DNA from: Pseudomonas linyingensis
Lineage (GTDB): Bacteria > Pseudomonadota > Gammaproteobacteria > Pseudomonadales > Pseudomonadaceae
Length of the DNA: 64,000 bases
Assembly (NCBI RefSeq): GCF_900109175.1
Contig: NZ_FNZE01000016.1
Span: forward strand, 1-64,000
Reading direction: 5' to 3'
Position 1 is the first letter of the stretch, and every line of letters begins with the position of its first letter. The notes beneath the pieces are model-generated. The model was not told where the DNA came from. It saw only the letters and a program-made list of their open reading frames with translations, and did no database searches. The translations under genes and the position numbers were made by a program. Shown here piece after piece: positions 43,711-51,418 of this stretch.

Positions 43711-44484
43711 TCAGCTGCGGCCGGCGGTGACGCCGCCATCGACCGGCAGCACCGTGCCGGTGATCCACGAGGCCTCGTCCGAGGCGAAGAACAGAATCGC
43801 TTCGGCCACATCGGCCGGCTGGCCGTTGCGCCCCAGCGGGTGGAAGGCGTTGAAGGTGGGCAGCACCTCCTTGACCTGATCGGCGTCCATGAAGGTGCCG
43901 TAGACCGGGGTTTCGACCACCGCCGGGGCAACGGTATTGATGCGGATGTTCGAGCTCGCCAGTTCGATGGCCAGGTTGCGGGTCAGGGCGTGCACGCCCG
44001 CGTTGGCCGCGGAATAGGCAGCCGAGGGCGTGGCGCCGATGGCCTGGATCGCCCACAGAGAACCGGTCTGCACGATGACGCCGCCACCCCGTTGCAGCAT
44101 GGCCTTGGCCGCGGCCTGGGCCATGAAGAACTTGCCCTTGAGGATGGTGTCGAGGAACCAGTCGTACTCCTCCGGGTTCACTTCCAGGAAGGGCTTCGGA
44201 CTGAACACGCCGGCGTTATTGACCAGGATGTCCACGCCGCCGAACTCGCGGATCGCGAGAGCCACCAGCGCCTGGGCGGTGGCTGGCAGCGCGATGTCGC
44301 CGGCCAGGGTGCGCACATGCGTGCCGCTGGGGTCGATTTCGCGCGCGGCCCGGGCCAGCTTGTCGGCATCACGCCCGCCGATGACCACGGACGCTCCGGC
44401 GGCCACCAGTCGCAGGGCAACCTCTTTGCCAATCCCCGAACCACCGCCGGTGATGATGGCGACCTTGTTAGAAAAACTTTTCAT
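43711..44484 (-). CDS. SDR-family oxidoreductase
   Basis: The 257-aa classical short-chain dehydrogenase has the cofactor motif TGGGSGIGKEVA (residues ~11-22), the NNAG motif near 90 and a catalytic Tyr-x3-Lys region at ~155 that reads YSAANAG. The lysine position is therefore occupied by Asn, so the catalytic tetrad looks incomplete. The substrate is unknown. It heads the leftward group and is divergent from the LysR gene. Confidence 0.85.
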   Translation of the reverse strand: MKSFSNKVAIITGGGSGIGKEVALRLVAAGASVVIGGRDADKLARAAREIDPSGTHVRTLAGDIALPATAQALVALAIREFGGVDILVNNAGVFSPKPFLEVNPEEYDWFLDTILKGKFFMAQAAAKAMLQRGGGVIVQTGSLWAIQAIGATPSAAYSAANAGVHALTRNLAIELASSNIRINTVAPAVVETPVYGTFMDADQVKEVLPTFNAFHPLGRNGQPADVAEAILFFASDEASWITGTVLPVDGGVTAGRS

Positions 44485-44661
44485 TAGGCGACTCCTCAGT
44501 CAAGCTGGTCGGAACGTGGTGTCAGTTTGGCAAGACTTCCTGATAGTCCGGATACGCTGTATCTTCGCTGTGTCGTAGCGCTTGCCTGGGATGCATTGTC
44601 GGTTTGTTGGCGCCTCCTCACAACGCACGAGTTCTTGTCATTCAGCAAAGAAAATCTTTAT

Positions 44662-45594
44662 ATGACGACGCCCGCCTATCTCAATGCACTACGCGCTTTC
44701 GAAGCCGCCGCCAGGCACCGGAGCTTTTCTGCCGCCGCCGCCGAACTGAACGTCACGCCGGCTGCGGTGGGGCAGCAGGTACGCAACCTGGAGTCTTGGC
44801 TGGGCATCGCGCTGTTCGCGCGGGCGGGCAGCGGCTCGGCACGCCTGGTACTCACGGAGGCGGCGCGTGCGGCGCTGCCGGACATCCGCGAGGGGTTCGA
44901 GCGGCTGTCGGTGGGGCTGAGCCGACTGAAGGACGCCAGCGTGCATGCCGGGCTGACCATTACGGTGAGCCCGGCCTTCGCCGCGAAGTGGCTGCTGCCG
45001 CGCATCGAGCGCTTCCAGCAGGCCTACCCCGACTTGGACGTGCTGCTGGATACCAACGCGCGCTCGGTGGACTTCCTGGCCGAGCGCATCGACGTGGGGG
45101 TTCGCTACGGTGCCGGCAAATGGCCGGGACTCACCGCCATGCCTCTGATGGACGAGGTCATCTTCCCGGTGTGCTCACCGCACTTCCCGCTGCTGGTCGA
45201 CGGCCGGCTGCCGGCCGATGCGTTGGAGCGCTGTCCCCTGATCCATGACCTGTCCATGGGCAGCGACCCGGACTACCCGACCTGGCGGATGTGGCTGGAT
45301 GCGGCGGGGCACCCGCAGATCAAGGCCGACCACGGTTTGCGTATCAACAACTCGGCGGCGGTATTGCAGGCGGCGATCGACGGCCAGGGCCTGGCCCTGG
45401 CGCGCAGCGTGATGGTGAAGGACGACCTCGAGGCCGGGCGCCTGATCCGGCCTTTTGCCGACAAGGGGCTGGATTGTCCGCTGACCCAGGCCTACTACGT
45501 TGTCTATCGCCCCGAGTGTGGCGAGCTGGCCAAGGTGCAGGCCTTCCGCGACTGGTTGCTCGGCGAGGCCGGCAAGCCCGGGTCAGAAGCCTAG
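44662..45594 (+). CDS. LysR-family (GcvA-like) transcriptional regulator
   Basis: The 310-aa protein has an N-terminal winged HTH (~6-65, ALRAFEAAARHRSFSAAAAEL) and a C-terminal effector domain that begins like GcvA-type regulators (LTITVSPAFAAKWLLPRI). The 177-bp divergent gap to the SDR gene is the likely operator. Its 3' end overlaps the convergent cupin gene by 12 bp. It probably controls the flanking oxidoreductase genes. Confidence 0.88.
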   Translation: MTTPAYLNALRAFEAAARHRSFSAAAAELNVTPAAVGQQVRNLESWLGIALFARAGSGSARLVLTEAARAALPDIREGFERLSVGLSRLKDASVHAGLTITVSPAFAAKWLLPRIERFQQAYPDLDVLLDTNARSVDFLAERIDVGVRYGAGKWPGLTAMPLMDEVIFPVCSPHFPLLVDGRLPADALERCPLIHDLSMGSDPDYPTWRMWLDAAGHPQIKADHGLRINNSAAVLQAAIDGQGLALARSVMVKDDLEAGRLIRPFADKGLDCPLTQAYYVVYRPECGELAKVQAFRDWLLGEAGKPGSEA

Positions 45595-46224
45595 ATCCGG
45601 TGCGGCGTCCTTGATCCACAGGCGGGCGCCCTGCGTGCCGGCCTGAATCTCCAGGGCAGTGCCCGCCGGCACGCGCATCCAGCTCAGAGGCCCCAGGACG
45701 GCATCGTTGCCCGTGAGCTCGCCTTGCAGGAGCAGCAGCTCCAGCCCACGCGAGTTGGCCAGCCGGATACCGGCGCCGGGCGGCAGATCTTCCAGCCAGA
45801 CGCGTTCATGCTCGCTTGCGAACAGCAGCTGGTTGCCCTGGGCGTTCAGGGGCACGACGCAGCGCTGCTGGTCCTGGCGGTGAAACTGGCGCAGGCGCAC
45901 GAAGATCATGCAGCCCTCGCCGGAGCCTGGAGCGTGCCGGCTGCCCGGTGGATTGCGCACATAGCTGCCGGCGGGGTAGCGGCCATGCTCGTCCTCGAAC
46001 ACGCCCTCCAGCACCAGAAACTCCTCGCCACCCGCATGAGAGTGCGCACTGAAGTGGCTCCCCGGTGCATAGCGCACCAGGGTGGTGGCGCGCGCCTGTT
46101 CGCCGCCGACGCGGTACAGGGGACGCCTGTCGACCCCGGCCTGAGGGCTGGGAATCCAGGGCAGGCGGGCGCCGTGTATCACGGCAGGCATTGCTGGATC
46201 GGCATTCAGGCGTTCCGGAATCAC
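45583..46224 (-). CDS. Two-domain ChrR-like cupin protein
   Basis: The 213-aa protein has a first cupin (~45-115) with metal ligands in HSHAGGEEFLVLEGVF (H-x-H-x4-E pattern) and a later H in PPGSRHAPGSGEG. This is the ChrR-type cupin found in anti-sigma factors and stand-alone proteins. The second domain (~120-213) is a degenerate cupin without histidines. There is no anti-sigma zinc domain. It is translationally coupled (4-bp overlap) to the SDR gene upstream. Confidence 0.82.
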   Translation of the reverse strand: MIPERLNADPAMPAVIHGARLPWIPSPQAGVDRRPLYRVGGEQARATTLVRYAPGSHFSAHSHAGGEEFLVLEGVFEDEHGRYPAGSYVRNPPGSRHAPGSGEGCMIFVRLRQFHRQDQQRCVVPLNAQGNQLLFASEHERVWLEDLPPGAGIRLANSRGLELLLLQGELTGNDAVLGPLSWMRVPAGTALEIQAGTQGARLWIKDAAPDLGF

Positions 46225-46964
46225 AGCTCTGCCCGCCCGCCGTCCACCACGATTTCTGCCCCGAGCATGTAGCTGGACGCATCGCTGGCGAGGAACAGCA
46301 CGGCGGCGGCGATCTCCTCCGCGCGTCCCATGCGCCCGATGGGCGCCTGTGCGCCGACCCGGGCTGCATAGGCGCGGTAGTCCTCGTCGCTCTGCCCCGG
46401 CTGATGGTGGATCGGTGTTTCGATCGTCCCGGGACTGACCGCATTCACCCGGATGCCGCGCTCCAGCAGTTCGGCAGACAGGGTGCGCGCGAAGGAGCGC
46501 ACGGCCGCCTTCGAGGCGGACAGCAGCGCCCGGCCGGGGGCGCCGACTTGGTTCAGCCAGGAGGTGTTGAGAATGATCGAACTACCGGAGCGCATGATCG
46601 GCTCCACGGCCTGCAGCGAGAAGAACAGTCCCTTCACGTTGATATCCATCAGGCCGTCGTACTGGGCTTCAGTGGTGCTGGCCAGCGGTGTGCCATAGGC
46701 CACGCCGGCGTTGGCGAAGAAGATATCCAGGCCGCCGAACGCCTGCTGCACGGTGTGGGCCATGTGCTGCAGATCGTCCCGGGAGCGCACATCGGCGACC
46801 AGCGTCAGCACGTCGGGGCCGAGCGCCTTGCGCGCCTCTTCGAGTTTCGCGACGTCGCGCCCGCTGATGGCGACACGCGCTCCGTTGTCGCGCAACAGTT
46901 TTGCCGTGGCTAGGCCGATACCGGAGTTGCCGCCGGTGATCAGCGCTGCCTTGCCCTTGAGCAT
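46221..46964 (-). CDS. SDR-family oxidoreductase
   Basis: The 247-aa classical SDR has TGGNSGIGLATA (~residues 11-22), NAG at ~85 and a Ser near ~135. At the Tyr-x3-Lys position the sequence is LLSASKAA, so the catalytic Tyr is replaced while Lys remains. It was started at 46964, where AGGAGA precedes the ATG. It overlaps the cupin start by 4 bp. It differs from the other SDR here (43711-44484), so the two are not a recent duplicate. Confidence 0.85.
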   Translation of the reverse strand: MLKGKAALITGGNSGIGLATAKLLRDNGARVAISGRDVAKLEEARKALGPDVLTLVADVRSRDDLQHMAHTVQQAFGGLDIFFANAGVAYGTPLASTTEAQYDGLMDINVKGLFFSLQAVEPIMRSGSSIILNTSWLNQVGAPGRALLSASKAAVRSFARTLSAELLERGIRVNAVSPGTIETPIHHQPGQSDEDYRAYAARVGAQAPIGRMGRAEEIAAAVLFLASDASSYMLGAEIVVDGGRAEL

Positions 46965-47287
46965 GTGAATTTCTCCTGCGGCGGAGGAGGGTCGGATCTC
47001 CAGCCCTACGCCCAATTCATGAAGTCGAGCCATGCGCTCACGACCTGCGCGAGACGCACAGGAGACGTATCGGCCCCGACTGCCTGTTACACCTGGAATC
47101 GGCGTAATGATCAGGAACAGAGAGACATTCGGCGACAGAATTAATCTTTCGAATCTGGATAGAAAATCTTTGTTGTTTGGCCGTTGCTGCGATTGAAGAA
47201 TCGACCTTGCTCCTCGAGAAATCTGGCTATTGCTATGCGCTGGATTCTAGAGGCGAAAAGATTTTCTACTGGAGGCGCAGGGCGTGG
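46965..47287. promoter_or_regulatory. AT-rich divergent region with 12-bp inverted repeat before the EamA gene
   Basis: TAGAAAATCTTT (47160-47171) and its exact complement AAAGATTTTCTA (47257-47268) flank 85 nt just upstream of the EamA start. The similarity extends imperfectly outward (TCTGGA.. / ..CTGGA). The region is much lower in GC than the genes around it and has no convincing gene. A long RNA stem or dual operator is possible. Confidence 0.45.
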
Positions 47288-48268
47288 ATGAGTGACGAAA
47301 CGACGCATGCGGTGGCTGGAGCGGGGCGGGCGGGCTGGCTCCTGCCCGCAATCTTGAGCCTGCTGGCCTTTGCCGCGAACTCGATCTTCTGCCGTCTGGC
47401 GCTGATGCATGGCGACATCGATCCGGAGTCCTTCACTGCGCTGCGATTGTTCAGTGGAGGGGTGTTCCTGCTCTGCCTGGCCAGACTGCGTACCCCGTCC
47501 CAGGCCATCGGCGGTAGCTGGAAGGGCAGCCTGTCACTCTTCATCTACGCGTACCTGTTTTCCATCGCCTACGTGGAGCTTGGCGCGGGTGTCGGGGCAC
47601 TCATACTGTTCGGTGCTGTGCAGGTCACCATGTTCCTGTGCGGCTGGCTCAGGGGCGAGCGCTTTCAGCCGAGGGTCATGTTCGGGATGCTGGCCGCCTT
47701 CGCTGGACTGCTCGCTCTCCTCCTGCCGGGGGCCGATGCCCCTCCGCTGGACAGTGCGCTGATCATGGTCGCTTCGGGAGCCGCCTGGGGCGTGTACTCG
47801 CTGATCGGCAAGGGCTCTGCCAATCCCCTGGCGGACACTGCTGGCAACTTCCTGCGTAGCCTCCCGCTGCCGCTCCTGCCGCTCCTGATCGTCATCGTGC
47901 ACGGAGGCCTGCATATCAGCCCGGCGGGCGTGCTGTATGCGTTGGGCTCAGGGGTGCTCGCCTCGGGGGTCGGTTACGCCATCTGGTACCAGGTGGTCAG
48001 ACAGATCAGCTCGCATCAGGCGGCCACGCTCCAGCTCAGCGTACCGGTCATCGCCTCTCTCGTCGGCGTTCTCCTGCTCGGCGAGCCCATCTCCCTGCGG
48101 CTCACGCTCATCTCGATCATCGTGCTGGCTGGCGTCGGTGTGGCTCTCATGCCGGCTCGATCGCGCTTGCCAAGCAGCGACAAGGGGGATGCTATAGCAG
48201 GCGGCGGAAAAATCTTGCGTTCACCCCTGGGTAATCGTGGCAAAGACTGCTCGGCGCACCGACGCTGA
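47288..48268 (+). CDS. EamA/DMT-family transporter
   Basis: The 326-aa inner-membrane protein has ten predicted helices in two EamA repeats (~20-145 and ~160-295), followed by a ~35-residue polar tail. The start ATG at 47288 gives a short cytoplasmic N-terminus (MSDETTHAVAG). The same frame extends 37 codons upstream through AT-rich DNA but without membrane character. Members export amino acids or other metabolites; the substrate here is unknown. It may export a product of the neighbouring oxidoreductase cluster. Confidence 0.85.
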   Translation: MSDETTHAVAGAGRAGWLLPAILSLLAFAANSIFCRLALMHGDIDPESFTALRLFSGGVFLLCLARLRTPSQAIGGSWKGSLSLFIYAYLFSIAYVELGAGVGALILFGAVQVTMFLCGWLRGERFQPRVMFGMLAAFAGLLALLLPGADAPPLDSALIMVASGAAWGVYSLIGKGSANPLADTAGNFLRSLPLPLLPLLIVIVHGGLHISPAGVLYALGSGVLASGVGYAIWYQVVRQISSHQAATLQLSVPVIASLVGVLLLGEPISLRLTLISIIVLAGVGVALMPARSRLPSSDKGDAIAGGGKILRSPLGNRGKDCSAHRR

Positions 48269-48288
48269 GCGACGCATACGTGGTGTAT

Positions 48289-48373
48289 ACCCTATCCAGA
48301 CAGGCCGGAACCCGACCCCGAGCGTCTGGATAGGGTCCACCTTCTGCATTGTTCGACACCTTTCTGACAATGC
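48289..48373. repeat. Compound palindromic element at the edge of the accessory region
   Basis: A 13-bp perfect inverted repeat (ACCCTATCCAGAC, 48289-48301; complement at 48324-48336) surrounds 22 nt. Outer GGTG/CACC pairs extend it. A second stem GCATTGT/ACAATGC (48346-48352/48367-48373) follows immediately. It sits between the EamA gene and the core SCP2-like gene. It could be a MITE-like or REP-like element, or a structured RNA. Confidence 0.5.
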
Positions 48374-48484
48374 CATAGAGGCCAGCCATACAGATGCGCG
48401 GCGGTATCCGCGCATCGGCCAGCCCGGTGCAGGCGACTGAAAAGCCGCTGGATGACACGCTACTTCAAGCAACAACGGGAAGGT

Positions 48485-48865
48485 TCAGGCCACCTGTTTC
48501 TGCCGCGAGCCAATCAGCTGGGTCAGCCCCTGGAACCAGATCACCAGCGCCGGGTTGCCGCTGATCTGGATGTCCTTGTTCTGGATGCCCTGCATGAAGG
48601 CCAGTTGCTTGTTCGCCGCGGCGAGGGTGGCGAAGCCGTAGGAGGCGTTGCGGAAGGTGATGCTGAACGCCGGTTGCGCCACCGTGCCGGCGGCGCTGCG
48701 GATGCGCTGGTCCTTGACGATGAAGTGGCGGGCGATCTTGCCGTCGCGGGTCTGCAGCTGGAACACCAGGTCGCGGTCGACCAGTTGTTCGCGGAATTCG
48801 GGGTTGCTGCGGCTGGCGCCCGCCAGCAGGCGGCCCAGCAACCAGAGCAGGAGACGGAATTTCAC
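48485..48865 (-). CDS. SCP2-like small protein, function unknown
   Basis: The 126-aa protein probably starts at GTG 48865 (GAGG 7 nt upstream; MKFRLLLWLLGRLLAG, an amphipathic or membrane-binding N-terminus). The body resembles the SCP2 sterol/lipid-carrier fold (RHFIVKDQRIRS ... AFSITFRNASYGFATL). A conserved gene of this type lies beside the HU gene in pseudomonads. The ligand is unknown. Confidence 0.75.
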   Translation of the reverse strand: MKFRLLLWLLGRLLAGASRSNPEFREQLVDRDLVFQLQTRDGKIARHFIVKDQRIRSAAGTVAQPAFSITFRNASYGFATLAAANKQLAFMQGIQNKDIQISGNPALVIWFQGLTQLIGSRQKQVA

Positions 48866-48983
48866 GGCGACACCTCGCGAGTCTGGCAGGAGAGCCCGAA
48901 GTCTAGCGCGTCGCACGTCCGGTGGAAGCTGCCTGCGCCACGAATCGGCAAGCGCCCGGGCGGCTGTCTGGCGGTGACGCGAG

Positions 48984-49007
48984 CCCCGGAGCCGTGCGGC
49001 TCCGGGG
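48984..49007 (-). terminator. Hairpin downstream of the HU-family gene
   Basis: A perfect GC-rich stem (CCCCGGAGCC/GGCTCCGGGG, 4-nt loop) lies 8 bp past the HU stop, without a U-run. Confidence 0.5.
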
Positions 49008-49015
49008 TCGCCGGC

Positions 49016-49288
49016 TCAGTTGACGGCGTCCTTCAGCGCCTTGCCCGGCTTGAAGGACACGGTGTTGCTGGCGCGGATCTTGACCGGCTCGCCGGTCTGC
49101 GGGTTCTTGCCCATGCGCGCACCGCGATGGCGCTGCAGGAAGGTGCCGAACCCGACCAGGGTGACGCTGTCCTGCTGGTTCAGAGCGGTGGTGATCTGTT
49201 CGAGCATCGCGTTGAGCACGCGGTTGGCCTGCTCCTTGCTGAGGTCGGCTTTTTCCGCGACGACGGCGGCGAGTTCCGGTTTACGCAT
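49016..49288 (-). CDS. HU-family DNA-binding protein
   Basis: The 90-aa histone-like protein bends and compacts DNA. It has the conserved GFGTF turn and the DNA-binding arm region ARMGKNPQTGEPVKI. It starts at 49288 (MRKPELAAVVAEKADL, AGAGG upstream). It is divergent from ubiC. Which HU paralogue it is cannot be decided from sequence alone. Confidence 0.93.
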   Translation of the reverse strand: MRKPELAAVVAEKADLSKEQANRVLNAMLEQITTALNQQDSVTLVGFGTFLQRHRGARMGKNPQTGEPVKIRASNTVSFKPGKALKDAVN

Positions 49289-49564
49289 ACATGCCTCTTG
49301 AGTTTGTTCTTGTTGTCGAGATGCAGCCTGGCCGACGAGCTTCCCGCTCGCCGGAGCCGAACCAGCGCCGTACGGCAACGGGGGAAACCCGCCGGACAGG
49401 CTCTGGCATGCGGCTGACCGCTGAAGAATGGCACGCCCTCCCCGACCACGCCAGCCCTTGTGGCCGCCACGGCCTCAGCCAATGGTCGCAGGCGGCCGGC
49501 GCGCCCAGGCGGGTCCGCGCGGCATGCTAGACTCGCCGCTGGTTTTCCGCTGCCGTGTTCCGCC

Positions 49565-50134
49565 GTGTCCCAGACTACTCCCGCCAGCCCCGCATGGCTT
49601 GCCACCGACCGCCTCAGCCCTGCCCCCAGCCGCCGCGAACTCGACTGGCTGAACGAGCAGGGCTCGCTGACCCTGCGCCTGACCGCCCTTGGCGCCGACA
49701 CCTTCGCTGTCGTGCCGCTGCTCGAAGGCTGGCACGGCCTGCGCGACGACGAGTGCGCCGCCCTCGGCGTGCCCGCCGGCAGCGAGGGTTGGGTGCGCGA
49801 GGTCTACCTGCTCGGCCATGACCAGCCCTGGGTGTTCGCCCGCAGCGTGGCGGCGCGCAGCGCGCTGCAGCGCCACTCCTTCGCCCTCGACCGCCTCGGC
49901 AGCACCTCGCTCGGTCACCTGCTGTTCCGCGACCCGGCCTTCAGCCGCCAGCCGATTGAGGCCTGCCGCTATCCCGCCGCCCTGCTGCCGGCGGCGGTGC
50001 GCAGCGACGGCCTGTGGGGGCGCCGCTCGCTGTTCTGCCAGGGTCCGCTCGGCGTGCTGGTCGCCGAGGTGTTCCTGCCGGCGCTGTGGCAGGCCGACGC
50101 CGACGCAGTCCCGCCGAGCCCCCGGCGCGGCTGA
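49565..50134 (+). CDS. ubiC: Chorismate lyase
   Basis: It converts chorismate to 4-hydroxybenzoate and pyruvate, the first committed step of ubiquinone synthesis. The protein is 189 aa from GTG 49565, with the family pattern WVREVYLLGHDQPWVFARSV (~residues 78-97) and GPLGVLVAEVFLPAL near the end. The start is uncertain (no clear ribosome site). Its usual partner ubiA is not adjacent but 9.8 kb away, beyond the arsenic genes. Confidence 0.9.
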   Translation: MSQTTPASPAWLATDRLSPAPSRRELDWLNEQGSLTLRLTALGADTFAVVPLLEGWHGLRDDECAALGVPAGSEGWVREVYLLGHDQPWVFARSVAARSALQRHSFALDRLGSTSLGHLLFRDPAFSRQPIEACRYPAALLPAAVRSDGLWGRRSLFCQGPLGVLVAEVFLPALWQADADAVPPSPRRG

Positions 50135-50152
50135 GCGCTGCGCGAGCTCAGC
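50130..50152. terminator. Hairpin spanning the convergent stops of ubiC and the thioredoxin-like gene
   Basis: GCTGAGC (50130-50136) and GCTCAGC (50146-50152) pair and contain both stop codons. There is no T-run. Only 13 bp separate the two genes. Confidence 0.3.
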
Positions 50153-50384
50153 GCGCCTTGAGCAGCGCTGCGACCTCGTCGGCGCTGAGCACCTTGCCCA
50201 CCGACACCACCTTGTCGTCGATGGCCAGCGCCGGGGTGGACATCACCCCATGGGCGGCGATCTCGGCGAAGTCGGTGACCTTGAGCACGTCCGCCTCGAG
50301 GCCGAGGCTGGCCAGCGCCGCCTGGGTGTTTTCGCCGAGGGTGACGCACTTCTTGCAGCCGGAGCCGAGGATCTTGATCTGCAT
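50148..50384 (-). CDS. Small thioredoxin-fold protein (redox-active disulfide protein type)
   Basis: The 78-aa protein has an N-terminal CxxC (ILGSGCKKC, Cys10 and Cys13) and the cis-Pro loop (MSTPALAID), as in MTH895-type mini-thioredoxins. These are often encoded next to DUF318 permeases, as here (17 bp downstream of one). It probably shuttles thiol reducing power to, or delivers a metalloid to, the permease or arsenic enzymes. Confidence 0.88.
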   Translation of the reverse strand: MQIKILGSGCKKCVTLGENTQAALASLGLEADVLKVTDFAEIAAHGVMSTPALAIDDKVVSVGKVLSADEVAALLKAR

Positions 50385-50401
50385 GGAACTCTCCCGAGGG
50401 G

Positions 50402-51406
50402 TCAGATGAACAGGTAGGCGAAGCTGTTGAACAGATAGCCGATCAGCACGATGCCGACCAGCACGATGGCGAAGAACAGCGCCAGCAGCGGCGGCGCCAC
50501 CACCTTCCTGAGCATGATCAGCGACGGCAGCGACAGCGCGGTCACCGCCATCATGAACGCCAGCGCGGTGCCCAGACCGACGCCCTTGGCCACCAGTGCC
50601 TCGGCGATCGGCAGGGTGCCGAAGATGTCGGCGTACATCGGCACGCCGACCAGCGCCGCCAGCGGCACCGACCACCAGCGATCCTCGCCGAGCAACGCGC
50701 CGATCAGCTCGGCGGGAATCCAGTTGTGGATCGCCGCGCCGATGCCCACGCCGATCAGGATGTACAGCCACACCCGCTGGATGATCTCGCCCACCTGCTC
50801 GGCGCAGAAGGCCAGCCGCTCGCGGCGGGTCGGTTGTGCCTGCTCGATGTCCAGCTGCGGGGCGTTGCGCACGAATTCGGCGACATGCCGCTCCATGCGC
50901 GCGCGGCCGATCAGCGTGCCGCCGAGCACCGCCAGGACGATGCCGATCAGCACATAGGCAATCGCGATCGACCAGTTGAAGATGCTCGCCAGCAGGATCA
51001 CCGAGGCCAGGTCGACCAGCGGCGAGGAGATCAGGAAGGAGAAGGTCACCGCCAGCGGCAGACCCGAGCCGGTGAAGCCGATGAACAGCGGGATCGACGA
51101 GCAGGAGCAGAACGGCGTGACCGTGCCGAGCAGCGCGCCCATCACATTGGCGCGAAACCCCTGCAGGCCGCCGAGGATGCGCCGGGTACGCTCGGGCGGA
51201 AAGTAGCTCTGCACCCAGGAGATGGCGAAGATCAGCACCGACAGCAGGATGAAGATCTTGATCACGTCGTAGATGAAGAAGTGCACGCTGGCGCCGACCC
51301 GGCTGGCCATGTCCAGACCGAGGCCGTCCTCGACCAGCATGCGCACCAGCGCGGCCAACCAGTCCATGCGCAGCAGCTGGTCATTCAGCCACTGAAAGAT
51401 TTCCAT
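50402..51406 (-). CDS. DUF318/ArsP-type permease
   Basis: The 334-aa protein has eight or so TM helices. Between helices it has the conserved PFCSCSSIPLFIGF, a cysteine motif of the ArsP_1 (DUF318) permease family. ArsP members export trivalent organoarsenicals; other members have unknown substrates. It lies 12 bp after acr3 in the ars operon and is paired with a mini-thioredoxin, which supports a metalloid role. Confidence 0.85.
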   Translation of the reverse strand: MEIFQWLNDQLLRMDWLAALVRMLVEDGLGLDMASRVGASVHFFIYDVIKIFILLSVLIFAISWVQSYFPPERTRRILGGLQGFRANVMGALLGTVTPFCSCSSIPLFIGFTGSGLPLAVTFSFLISSPLVDLASVILLASIFNWSIAIAYVLIGIVLAVLGGTLIGRARMERHVAEFVRNAPQLDIEQAQPTRRERLAFCAEQVGEIIQRVWLYILIGVGIGAAIHNWIPAELIGALLGEDRWWSVPLAALVGVPMYADIFGTLPIAEALVAKGVGLGTALAFMMAVTALSLPSLIMLRKVVAPPLLALFFAIVLVGIVLIGYLFNSFAYLFI

Positions 51407-51418
51407 GCGATGACTCTC

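Noticed and set aside
48192-48475. Two short minus-strand frames across the double palindrome at 48.3 kb
   Set aside because: They run through the palindromic element and the 3' end of the EamA gene, have no ribosome site, and look incidental.
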